Under the pieces are notes generated by a model. It worked only from the letters and a program-made list of their open reading frames with translations, was not told where the DNA came from and did not search any database. Shown piece after piece: positions 29,653 to 37,264 of a DNA stretch of 64,000 bases. The stretch is from Natronorubrum sediminis (lineage in GTDB: Archaea > Halobacteriota > Halobacteria > Halobacteriales > Natrialbaceae): NCBI RefSeq assembly GCF_900108095.1, contig NZ_FNWL01000001.1:744001-808000 (forward strand). Direction: 5' to 3'. The first letter of the stretch is position 1, and each line of letters starts with the position of its first letter. The translations under genes were made by a program, and so were the position numbers.

Positions 29653-30471
29653 ATGGACTCGTCCGTCCTGACGGTTGTTTCGATGCTCTCGATTCTGTTC
29701 GGTGTCGGTGCCCTCTATCAATCCACGAAATCCTACCGACAGTACCGAGCCGTTGACGGACTCACACCGGAGACGACACTCGCAGCCGGCGACGGTGGCG
29801 AGACGACGGCCGTTCGAGGGCCAGTCGCCCTCGAGGAGCCGGCAGTTCTCGAGCGCACACCCCCCGAGGACGCGGGAATCGAGACGAATCGCGCGGCGCT
29901 CGTTGCGTGGCGCGTCCGGCGACACGTGCGGACGGGAAGTGGAAAGTCGGGGAAGAGCCGCTGGCGAACGGTCGACAGCGGGATTGCTGCCGGCGAATTC
30001 GCGATACGAGAGCACGGACGATACGTTGAGATTCCTGCGGAGTGTCTTCCCGGAGGCGTCGAAGGGTCGTTCGATCCGTTTGCGGATTCGAACGTCCACC
30101 TCGGCGAACCCGAACACGACGTTCGACTGGGTAAACCACGTTTGGTGACGAAAGCGCTCGAGCGACTTCGACTCATCGGGAAGAACGGACTCCTCGAGGA
30201 CACAACGGTTTCGCTCAGTATCGGCGGAACGTCGGCGAGTCCGGATCGGTATCAGGCGACCGTCATCGAGGACGGCGAGGAACTCACGATTAGCGGAACA
30301 GTAGCCGACTCGCAGGCCGACCCCGACTCCGTCTTGGAACCAGCCAACGAGGGGGAAACAGCACTGGTCGGTGGCCGACTCGACGACGGCGGGAGCCAAC
30401 TGCGTCGGCGAGCACTGACACAGGTCGGAATCGGTGTGATCGTGCTCGCAATCGGCCTGCATCTAGTTTGA
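29653..30471 (+). CDS. GIDE-like membrane protein, second copy
   Basis: A 272-residue protein with the same plan as the gene at 19037: an N-terminal hydrophobic helix (TVVSMLSILFGVGALY), a beta-rich cytosolic or external domain, and a C-terminal helix (QVGIGVIVLAIGLHLV). The domain begins with TTAVRGPVALEEPAVLE and has AALVAWRVRRHV, WRTVDSGIAAGEFAI and late strands EELTISGTVAD. Similarity to GIDE is weaker than for the first copy and the conserved SPxSxTPC is absent. A TATA-like TTATG lies 25-29 bases before ATG 29653. The next gene, also a membrane protein, follows on the same strand. Function unknown. Confidence 0.65.
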   Translation: MDSSVLTVVSMLSILFGVGALYQSTKSYRQYRAVDGLTPETTLAAGDGGETTAVRGPVALEEPAVLERTPPEDAGIETNRAALVAWRVRRHVRTGSGKSGKSRWRTVDSGIAAGEFAIREHGRYVEIPAECLPGGVEGSFDPFADSNVHLGEPEHDVRLGKPRLVTKALERLRLIGKNGLLEDTTVSLSIGGTSASPDRYQATVIEDGEELTISGTVADSQADPDSVLEPANEGETALVGGRLDDGGSQLRRRALTQVGIGVIVLAIGLHLV

Positions 30472-30558
30472 ACGGACGACTGCCGATACGCCGACACGAT
30501 TGCGGCGAAGACGTGTCCCACCGGTGCGACTAACTGACCTGTTACTCGAGATGGATGT

Positions 30559-31227
30559 ATGTCCTCCACACCCAGCCAGCGAGCGGACCACCAGGAGGTC
30601 GAGGCCCTCGTCCGGCGATACCATCGCGTCGAACGCATTTGGAGTATCGCAATTGCGGTGCTCGTCGCCATCGTGGCGGTCGTCGCGCTCTTCACACTCC
30701 CGCTTCTCGTCGGCCTCTTCGTCGCGCTCGGCCTCCTCGCGCTCGCTCGAGCACCACTGATCACGCGGACGACCACGACCAGCGCCGTGACTGACGCGGG
30801 TCCATCGACCGTCGTCTCCGAGTTCGACGACGCCTCGCCCCCAAATCTCGTATTCCAGTGGGGGCTCGCCGACAGCGTTCGTGCCACCGACGACGGCGGC
30901 GCGTACGACTTCACGTACTTCTTCGGGCTCCAGTCAGCCACGATGGACGTCGATGTCGACGTTCGACCCGGTGAGCCCCCGGAGACGGATCTCGTCGCCA
31001 CGCTCGAGATCGTCGCGACGACGAACGGTCGCTCGTGGGGAACGCACACGGTTTCAGTTCGAGACGACGGAGACGAAACCCGCCTCGAGATCGAGAGTAC
31101 GACCGACCGTCGGTTCGGAGCCCTCTTTCTCGTACAAGGGCTCGTCGCGGATCGCTACTACGAAGACGCACTCGCTGCGCAAGGGTACACCGTCCTCGAG
31201 CGAAACTGGTCGCTGTCAGTGTTGTGA
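30559..31227 (+). CDS. Membrane protein with two N-terminal helices, unknown
   Basis: A 222-residue protein. A polar N-terminus (about 27 residues) precedes two closely spaced hydrophobic segments (IAIAVLVAIVAVVALF and VGLFVALGLLALARAP). A soluble part follows, with beta-rich acidic sequence (TYFFGLQSATMDVDVDVRPG and VATLEIVATTNGRSWG). No motif is recognised. It lies 87 bases downstream of the GIDE-like gene on the same strand. Function unknown. Confidence 0.7.
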   Translation: MSSTPSQRADHQEVEALVRRYHRVERIWSIAIAVLVAIVAVVALFTLPLLVGLFVALGLLALARAPLITRTTTTSAVTDAGPSTVVSEFDDASPPNLVFQWGLADSVRATDDGGAYDFTYFFGLQSATMDVDVDVRPGEPPETDLVATLEIVATTNGRSWGTHTVSVRDDGDETRLEIESTTDRRFGALFLVQGLVADRYYEDALAAQGYTVLERNWSLSVL

Positions 31228-31288
31228 GCGCTCGGAACCAGGACGCGGAGTTCGATTCGTTGCGTGAATTTTCGGTTCGGAGCGTGAA

Positions 31289-32191
31289 TTACTCGTCTGC
31301 GCCGTCACTCGCCGCCTTCGAGAAGACGAACTCCCGAACCAGTTTCCCCGCCAGCGACGCAGCCTGTCCGTCGTCCCGGTCGTTGACTTCGACGACGTCG
31401 AAGCCGCCTGCGTGGGGAGCGAGCGCGCGGACGACATCTCGCATCTCTCGAGGCTTGAGGCCGAACGGCTCCGTCGTTCCCGTCCCCGGCGCGTACGCCG
31501 GGTCGGCGGCGTCGATGTCGACGCTCAGGTAGAGTGCTCGGTTCTCGAGTTCCGCTCCGGGTTCCCAGTCGGCGACGTCCTCGGGTGGGACGACGGTCAC
31601 GTCGTCGGCCGCTGCCCGCTCCCACTCGGCCTCGCTGCCGGTTCTGATACCGAGGAGAATCACCTCCTCGACGCTCTCGACCTCGAGGATTCGACGCATT
31701 ACGGCGGCGTGGGAGTGTTCGTTACCGTCGTAGGCGTCGTAGAGGTCGAGGTGCGCGTCGAGACAGACGACCACCTCGGGGGAGACGGCGCGGACACCCG
31801 CCAGCGAGACGGTGTGTTCGCCACCGAGCATCAATGGGACGGCGTCGTCCCAGACCACATCGCGCAGGGTTCCCTCGAGGTACTCGAGATACGCCGGGAC
31901 GTCGTCCCACGCGCGGATGTCGCCGTGGTCCGTGACGCCCAGTTGCGAAAAGTGGTGGTCCGTTCGACGGTCGTAGTCGTCGAACGGTTCTGCAAACGTT
32001 CGAATGCGTCGGGGACCGAATCGAGTCCCCGGCTGAAAAGTCGTCGATACGTCCAGGGGCGCACCGACGACCACGAAGTTCACGCCGCCACGGTCGGACT
32101 CTCGCCCTCGCGCGTCGGTTTCACCGTCACGAGCAGCCGTCTGGCCGTTCGCGTCGGATCGCTCGCGTTCGTCGCTCGCCCCGGGAAACAT
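31289..32191 (-). CDS. speB: Ureohydrolase (agmatinase-like), coupled to aIF5A
   Basis: A 300-residue arginase/agmatinase-family enzyme with all Mn ligands: GGEH (H126), DAHLD (D145, H147, D149) and SVDIDAADP (D225, D227), then PGTGTTEPFGL. A 36-residue acidic Arg/Asp N-terminal extension precedes the fold. The start ATG overlaps the aIF5A stop by one base (TAATG), showing translational coupling. Haloarchaea carry this pair widely; in Haloferax volcanii such an enzyme has been proposed to act with deoxyhypusine synthase in aIF5A modification from agmatine. Plain agmatine-to-putrescine chemistry is the alternative. Confidence 0.93.
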   Translation of the reverse strand: MFPGASDERERSDANGQTAARDGETDARGRESDRGGVNFVVVGAPLDVSTTFQPGTRFGPRRIRTFAEPFDDYDRRTDHHFSQLGVTDHGDIRAWDDVPAYLEYLEGTLRDVVWDDAVPLMLGGEHTVSLAGVRAVSPEVVVCLDAHLDLYDAYDGNEHSHAAVMRRILEVESVEEVILLGIRTGSEAEWERAAADDVTVVPPEDVADWEPGAELENRALYLSVDIDAADPAYAPGTGTTEPFGLKPREMRDVVRALAPHAGGFDVVEVNDRDDGQAASLAGKLVREFVFSKAASDGADE

Positions 32192-32565
32192 TAGACGATC
32201 TTGCGCTGGTCTTCCATCTCGAGGTATTCGATGTTCTCGTCGGGGGAGACATCTTTGTCCTCGGGGACGCGCATCGTGATCGTCTCGTAGGTCTCGAGGT
32301 CCATGACCTGCATGTCGTTGCCGTCGACGGAGACAATTTGTCCGTTCTTCCGGTCGATGATCGGGACCCAGATCTTCGCGTCGACTGGCTGGGAGAGCGA
32401 GCGCTTCTTGCCGTCGAAGACGCCTTTCGCTTCGACTCGAGCCTTCGCGCTGCCGTGTTTGCCCGGCTTTGCGGTCGAGTAGGCGTTGATCTTACAGGCT
32501 GAGTCGTCGATCATGACGTAGCTCCCTTCCTGGAGTTCGCGAACTTCGGTCTGCTGTTTCGCCAT
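32191..32565 (-). CDS. Translation factor aIF5A
   Basis: A 124-residue archaeal IF5A. The N-terminal SH3-like domain carries the hypusination loop [12 protein letters not shown], with K36 as the expected modified lysine. The C-terminal OB-fold follows ([17 protein letters not shown]). It helps ribosomes through stall-prone sequences. It is first in an operon with the ureohydrolase and is likely leaderless, with a TTTAT box about 30 bases ahead of ATG 32565. Confidence 0.97.
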   Translation of the reverse strand: MAKQQTEVRELQEGSYVMIDDSACKINAYSTAKPGKHGSAKARVEAKGVFDGKKRSLSQPVDAKIWVPIIDRKNGQIVSVDGNDMQVMDLETYETITMRVPEDKDVSPDENIEYLEMEDQRKIV

Positions 32566-32590
32566 GTCCCGGGGTAATCAACCGACGGCC

Positions 32591-32600
32591 ATAAACCGTT
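32591..32600 (-). promoter_or_regulatory. TATA-like box of the aIF5A operon
   Basis: On the minus strand AACGGTTTAT is centred about 30 bases upstream of the aIF5A start codon, the spacing expected for a leaderless transcript. Confidence 0.5.
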
Positions 32601-32771
32601 TGGAATGGACGCTGTCTCGAGGACCGGAGCGGAACCCGTCCAGCCCCGCTGTAACTGCCGTCTCCGAGTTTCGAATATTCGATGAAAGTGGTGGAGACGA
32701 GTCACGGGAACGGGTCGAAAACCGTGCCGAGAGGCGAACGCACTACTGACTGGGCGACGACGGTCCACGCG

Positions 32772-33401
32772 ATGGAAGTCACCGTCGTCGTTCTCGGTGC
32801 CGCCGCCCTCCTCCTCTCGGGGGGAAGCGCAGCGATGGTCGTTCGGTACCGGCGAGGAACCCGTCCACAGCGAGCCATCGCGACCGACCTCGACAACCGC
32901 CTCGCGGACGCGATGGGGCCGGGAACCGGCACCCACCTCGAGCAGCCACCGTCGGTTCGCCGGATCGTCTCGATCGAAGGTGGAGAGGGTGGAGAGGGCA
33001 AAAAGGACGGAGAGGGTGGAGAGGGCGAAGACAACGCGACGACGGTGGTTCCGGTCGTCCGAATCGACCTCGAGACGACCGATACGCCGGGGATGAAACT
33101 CGTCCTCGAGTACGTCGCGAGCGTTCTCGAAGCAATACATCCCGCCCTCGAGTCCTCAGACGTGCGCGTTTCCCACTACGATGTCGAGTGTACCTTCGGC
33201 CCCGACGGCTTGCTCGTCGAGGGCGAGTGTCGTCGGGTGTCGGTTGCGCCGGAACTCGCCGATCGGTTGCTCGAGGACGAACGCTACGGCGCATTCGAAC
33301 TCTGGCGTGACGTCAAACGCGGGGATCGCGACGACGAGACGCCGACGACGCTGTGGGAACCCTGTCGGTCGTCCACAGCAATCCGGACGCAACTCGAGTG
33401 A
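32772..33401 (+). CDS. Membrane-anchored protein with Gly-Glu repeat linker, unknown
   Basis: A 209-residue protein with an N-terminal transmembrane helix (VTVVVLGAAALLLSGGSAAMVV), a basic turn (RYRRG) and a soluble part. A short EGGEGGEG...DGEGGEGED linker near residues 74-93 separates a small acidic section from a C-terminal domain rich in VVRIDLETTDTPG, ESSDVRVSHYDVECTFG and DRLLEDERYGAFELW. No known fold is recognised. ATG 32772 starts just before the membrane helix; the longer frame from 32682 is Arg/Thr-rich. Confidence 0.65.
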   Translation: MEVTVVVLGAAALLLSGGSAAMVVRYRRGTRPQRAIATDLDNRLADAMGPGTGTHLEQPPSVRRIVSIEGGEGGEGKKDGEGGEGEDNATTVVPVVRIDLETTDTPGMKLVLEYVASVLEAIHPALESSDVRVSHYDVECTFGPDGLLVEGECRRVSVAPELADRLLEDERYGAFELWRDVKRGDRDDETPTTLWEPCRSSTAIRTQLE

Positions 33402-33424
33402 GGGCTGGCCGTCGATTTCGTTTC

Positions 33425-33823
33425 TCACTCGTCCGAATACGTCTGTGAACTCGCCGACGCAACATCGATACGTACGAGCGTATTTTCGTCGTAGGCGTCG
33501 GGTTCAGCGCCGTACTTCTCGTTGATTGCACGTCTTGCCGTGGTCGTCGCTTCGTCGTCGTCGACCACCCCTGCGGAGCCACGGAGCGTGACCATCCATT
33601 GTGGCTCCCCGCCGTCGTCGGATTGGATCGAGAGCGCGACACGCGGATTCGCCTCGATATTCGAGAGTTTGCGTCCGGTCGTAACGATTTCGACGACCTC
33701 GTCGTCGGCGAGATAGCGGTACCAGACCGGCGCGACGTGGGGGCGGTCGTCGACGCTGGTCGCGAGGTGTGCCATGAGAACCTCGCCCTCGAGTAACTGC
33801 TCGATTTCCTCGGAGACTGTCAC
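33425..33823 (-). CDS. Pyridoxamine 5'-phosphate oxidase-family flavin-binding protein
   Basis: A 132-residue split-barrel protein. MAHLATSVDDRPHVAPVWYRY and VVEIVTTGRKLSNIEANPRVALSIQ match the PNPOx-like family, which binds FMN or F420; the latter is the usual cofactor in many archaeal members. A GTG start at 33823 gives MTVSEEIEQLLEGE, the usual length. The ATG at 33898 would add 25 residues without family resemblance. The substrate is unknown. It sits alone between a convergent membrane protein gene and a glycosyltransferase gene. Confidence 0.82.
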   Translation of the reverse strand: MTVSEEIEQLLEGEVLMAHLATSVDDRPHVAPVWYRYLADDEVVEIVTTGRKLSNIEANPRVALSIQSDDGGEPQWMVTLRGSAGVVDDDEATTTARRAINEKYGAEPDAYDENTLVRIDVASASSQTYSDE

Positions 33824-33942
33824 GGCAGTGGAGTCAACGGGTTCTGGGAAAAGCGATTTCCTTGACGGTGCCGCGGCGACGGCGGCGAGGCTGCTCACCA
33901 GCGTGTCCGTCGGCTGGCGGATTGTCGTCTGGTGTACTCTGG

Positions 33943-34758
33943 CTATTTGGGCGTGTGCTCGCCGTCTCCCGACTGGCGAATACGGCCCACGTCCAACCGG
34001 AGGTAGTGCCAGAGCGTTCCGGTCAGTCCGTCCGTGGCGATACGACGCCCGGAGCTTTCGACGAGCACCTCGGGGTAGTACCCCGTCGGATAGCGTTTCG
34101 CGAGTCGACGGCTAAAGGCCGTATCCTCGTTCGGGACGTCCGGAAACCCGCCTACCTCCTCGAACGCTCGAGCGTGGACGAACGTGTTGAATCCGGGCAG
34201 AATCGGTCGCTCGAGTCGCGAAAAGACGTAGTTGATCGTCGCCGCCATCAGGGTCGCCCGTAGCGGGCCGGTGATCCGGCAGTGCGAACTCGCGGCGGCG
34301 AGGGCGTTCGACTCGACGAATCCGAGCATCGCGGTGAGGTAGTTCGCTCGCAGTTCCGTGTCGGCGTCGACGAACGCCAGCCACTCGCCGTTCGCACGTG
34401 CCGCACCGTGATTCCGGGCCTGTGCGATGCTCGAGTCCGGGTCCTCGAGCACGGTCACGTCGTACTCCCGGGCGATGGCCGTCGTGTCGTCAGTCGAGCC
34501 GCCGTCGACGACGATCACTTCGTGCTCGTAGGCCGTGTCCAACCCAGCGATGCTCGCCAGTGCGCTCCGGAGATACTCGCCTTCGTTCTGTGTTGGGATG
34601 ACGAAGCTGACAGCAGGACGGGGAGAGTCGCTACGATCCGTGGCCGTGGTTTCGTCCGCGACGGCAGTGTCGGTAGCACGTTCGGTATCGATATCGATAT
34701 CGATATCACGTCCAGCGTCCGTTTCGGTGGCCGTTTCGTGGCCGTCAGGAGCCCCCAT
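33943..34758 (-). CDS. Family 2 glycosyltransferase
   Basis: A 271-residue GT-A fold enzyme. VSFVIPTQNEGEYLRSAL and VIVVDGGSTDDTTAIARE are the nucleotide-sugar binding part, FVDADTEL carries the DxD-type metal motif, and FEEVGGFPDVPNEDTAFSRR has the catalytic ED region. There is one weakly hydrophobic stretch but no clear membrane anchor. An N-terminal 45-residue acidic tail contains an Asp-Ile repeat encoded by a GATATC microsatellite at about 34686-34707. The donor and acceptor are unknown. Confidence 0.88.
   Translation of the reverse strand: MGAPDGHETATETDAGRDIDIDIDTERATDTAVADETTATDRSDSPRPAVSFVIPTQNEGEYLRSALASIAGLDTAYEHEVIVVDGGSTDDTTAIAREYDVTVLEDPDSSIAQARNHGAARANGEWLAFVDADTELRANYLTAMLGFVESNALAAASSHCRITGPLRATLMAATINYVFSRLERPILPGFNTFVHARAFEEVGGFPDVPNEDTAFSRRLAKRYPTGYYPEVLVESSGRRIATDGLTGTLWHYLRLDVGRIRQSGDGEHTPK
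34686..34707 (-). repeat. GATATC hexamer microsatellite in the glycosyltransferase N-terminus
   Basis: Three and a half tandem copies of ATCGAT/GATATC encode the DIDIDIDT stretch. Slippage would change length by two residues without breaking the frame. Confidence 0.7.
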
Positions 34759-35004
34759 TCGGTCTCTATTCGAACTATCTTACACGGCCGGTTTTAGTTT
34801 GTGGTGTCCCGCAGCGATTCGTCTCGAGCACCGTCGGTCCCGTTGTGTCGTAAGCGTGGGTCGAAATTCGAACGGGCAGCGATGGCTGTGAGTGAACGCA
34901 TCGTCCTGTCACAGAGAGTGGTTCCGTGGTTTGCAGTGAGCACTCGTTTGGAAATCGAGTCCATTGCAGCGTTCGGAACCGAAGAATCCGCTGAGGGTTC
35001 TCGC

Positions 35005-36264
35005 TTAGTTCGGTTCAGTTTCACCGAGGAGATCGATCGTCGTGGCCGCCATCACCTTCGCCGCTGTCAGTATCTCGTCGATCGGAACGTACTCGTCCTC
35101 GACGTGTGCTTGCTCGAGAAGCCCCGGCCCGTAGACGATGCAGTTCTCGATTCCGCCGTCGTTGACGACGAATCGCTGATCGTCGGAGCCAGGAGAAACG
35201 ACGAACTCGACGTCACCGTGGTGGCGTTCGACGTGCGTTGCGACCGTCTGACTCACGGTGCACTCCCGGGGCACCTCAGCAGGTTCTGCAAACATGATTT
35301 CGTCGTAGTCGAACTCGGCTCCCGTCGCCTCCTGTGTGGCCTGAAGGCGAGCATCGATTTCCGAGCGTGCATCGGAAACCGATTCACCGGGAACGAGGAC
35401 TCGGTAGAACGTCGCCGTGCAGCGATCGGGAACGACGTTCTCCGAATAGCCGGCGTCGATCATCGTCGTGGAGATATCCGCGTGACGCGATTCCGGTGGC
35501 GTAACGGGAAGATCAGTCGTCCGCGTATGAAGCGTCTCACGATACTCTTCGATCCGGCCGAGGAAGTCCTGCATGGCCGTAATCGCGTTCTGGCCGTCGT
35601 GCGCCATACAGCCATGAGATTTCTTTCCTTTGGCCGTAACTTCGAATTTCAACACACCGCGATGACCGAGACAGACGCGAGTGGAGTCGAAACACTCCGT
35701 ATAAATGCAGTAGTCCGTCTCCGCGAAGTACCCCTCGTCGACGAGGTAGCCGAGACCGGTGAACCCACCCGTTTCTTCGTCGACGGTCATACTCTGGGTG
35801 ATCGTCCCCGCGAGGTCCACATCGGCCGCCTCGAGTGCGTCGACTGCAAGGAGACTCGCGGCGATTCCCGACTTCATATCGCTGGCACCGCGACCGTAGA
35901 GTTTCCCGTCCTCGACGACGGGGTCGTACGGATCACGCGTCCAGTCGACACCGGCCGGAACGACGTCGAAGTGACCGGTAAAGTGTAGTGTCGGGCCATC
36001 ACCGTACTCGCGATGACCGAGAACGTTCGTACGGGGGTACTCCGCTCGGTCCGGATAGTGCTCGGCGACGACGTCCTGCGGAACCGGGACCGTTTCGACG
36101 TCGTAGTTGCGCGCGTTCAACGCCTGCTCGAGAAACGCCGCTCCTTCGGGATACGCTCGACCGGGCGGGTTTTCCGTTGGGATCCCGATGAACTCAGTGA
36201 GAAATTCGACGATTCGGTCTCGGCGAGCGTCGATTGCATCGAACACCTGCTGTTGGGACGTCAT
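35005..36264 (-). CDS. M20-family amidohydrolase (ArgE/DapE/ACY1 type), first copy
   Basis: A 419-residue di-zinc peptidase or deacylase. Metal and catalytic motifs are FTGHFDVVPAG (first His and Asp), GRGASDMKSG (bridging Asp), DEETGGFTG (catalytic Glu-Glu) and YTECFDS. A dimerisation domain lies near residues 190-310, with RHADISTTMIDAGYSENVVP. It is cytosolic and removes an acyl group or cleaves a C-N bond in small N-acyl compounds; the substrate is not evident. Its ATG overlaps the SDR stop by one base (TGATG), so it is translated with that gene. It lies in the divergent module with a second M20 enzyme and an SSS symporter. Confidence 0.9.
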   Translation of the reverse strand: MTSQQQVFDAIDARRDRIVEFLTEFIGIPTENPPGRAYPEGAAFLEQALNARNYDVETVPVPQDVVAEHYPDRAEYPRTNVLGHREYGDGPTLHFTGHFDVVPAGVDWTRDPYDPVVEDGKLYGRGASDMKSGIAASLLAVDALEAADVDLAGTITQSMTVDEETGGFTGLGYLVDEGYFAETDYCIYTECFDSTRVCLGHRGVLKFEVTAKGKKSHGCMAHDGQNAITAMQDFLGRIEEYRETLHTRTTDLPVTPPESRHADISTTMIDAGYSENVVPDRCTATFYRVLVPGESVSDARSEIDARLQATQEATGAEFDYDEIMFAEPAEVPRECTVSQTVATHVERHHGDVEFVVSPGSDDQRFVVNDGGIENCIVYGPGLLEQAHVEDEYVPIDEILTAAKVMAATTIDLLGETEPN

Positions 36265-37007
36265 CAGATATCTCGTCCTCCGTCGACCTCGAGTGCGGTC
36301 CCGGTGATCATGTCCGCCTCGTCACTCGCGAGGAAGACGGCTGCTGCTGCAACATCCTCGGGGGTTGCGAGTTGCTCCATTGGAATTGTCGATTCCATAT
36401 CACTGACACGCAGGTCTTCGCCTGAAAACTCCTCGAGCATTGGCGTCTCAGTTGCGACGGGACAGATCGCGTTCACCCGGACGTCCGGTGCGAGTTCTTT
36501 CGCTAACTGCTTCGTCAGTGCAACCATCCCGCCCTTCGACGCGACGTAGGCCGAAAGCCCTGTTCTCGGTCGGATCGCCGCTGTCGATGCCGTGTTGAGG
36601 ATGACACCATTGCGCTCTCTCAGATGTGACACGGCGTACTTCGTCCCGAGAAACGCACTCTTGAGATTGATATCGACGAGGCGATCCCACGTGTCCTCCG
36701 AAACGTCTTCAACCGGCGTTGCTCGTTGTGGAATGCCAGCATTGTTGTGTAAGACGTCGAGCCCGCCAAACGCAGAAACCGTGCGCTCGATCATCTCCCG
36801 TACGTCAGCCGACTCCGAGACGTCGGCTTCGATCGCGATGGCGTCGCTGTCTCCCGATTGGATCTCTCGTTTCGTCTCGGTTACAGCGTGTTGATCGATA
36901 TCGACACAGGCGACCGCAGCGCCTGTCGTGGCAAATTGGCGAGCACTTTCCTTCCCCATGCCAGAACCGGCACCCGTAACGAGTACAACGCGATCTTCAC
37001 TGTCCAT
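36264..37007 (-). CDS. Short-chain dehydrogenase/reductase
   Basis: A 247-residue classical SDR. The NAD(P) site is VTGAGSGMGKESA, followed by VACVDIDQ with an acidic end of beta2 that favours NAD. NNAG (HNNAGIP) is present, and the catalytic Ser-Tyr-Lys is within NTASTAAIRPRTGLSAYVAS then K. The C-terminal AMITGTAL-type segment reads MITGTALEVDGG. ATG 37007 starts the Rossmann fold. It is the first gene of a two-gene operon with the M20 amidohydrolase. The divergent transporter module suggests oxidation of an imported hydroxyl- or amino-bearing compound. Confidence 0.92.
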   Translation of the reverse strand: MDSEDRVVLVTGAGSGMGKESARQFATTGAAVACVDIDQHAVTETKREIQSGDSDAIAIEADVSESADVREMIERTVSAFGGLDVLHNNAGIPQRATPVEDVSEDTWDRLVDINLKSAFLGTKYAVSHLRERNGVILNTASTAAIRPRTGLSAYVASKGGMVALTKQLAKELAPDVRVNAICPVATETPMLEEFSGEDLRVSDMESTIPMEQLATPEDVAAAAVFLASDEADMITGTALEVDGGRDI

Positions 37008-37136
37008 GGTGTATGATATCGATATCCTCGCAATGAATCTTCGGGAATGAAATTGGATAGGTAGTACAGCCCCAATATTTGACAATATGGCAAGTGAGAG
37101 CGTCTATCCCGGCTGATAGTGTGATATGGGTTTGAC

Positions 37137-37203
37137 CAATAGATGGCACAATTAGGATCGTGTCCAATAAAGACAATCCATTCTGGATCCTATCCATCTA
37201 TTG
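37137..37203. promoter_or_regulatory. Divergent regulatory region with 10-base inverted repeat
   Basis: CAATAGATGG (37137-37146) and CCATCTATTG (37194-37203) form a perfect 10-base inverted repeat with arms 47 bases apart. A smaller ATCCA-TTC-TGGAT palindrome lies between at 37176-37188. The surrounding 257 bases between the SDR and the second M20 gene are AT-rich, unlike the genome average. Binding of a regulator to both arms, perhaps with looping, could control both transcripts. No regulator gene lies in the module. Confidence 0.55.
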
Positions 37204-37210
37204 AGCAGAT

Positions 37211-37220
37211 TATAATATTT
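37211..37220 (+). promoter_or_regulatory. TATA box of the second M20 gene
   Basis: TATAATATTT lies 8 bases after the inverted-repeat arm and about 45 bases before ATG 37265, so a short leader of about 20 bases is expected. Confidence 0.55.
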
Positions 37221-37264
37221 AATTAGCGTCGTTCGGAACAGTTTTGCCGAATGCTCATGAACGG

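Noticed and set aside
34801-35988. Plus-strand open frame of 395 codons
   Set aside because: Antisense to the M20 amidohydrolase gene with full metal motifs; no domain on this strand.
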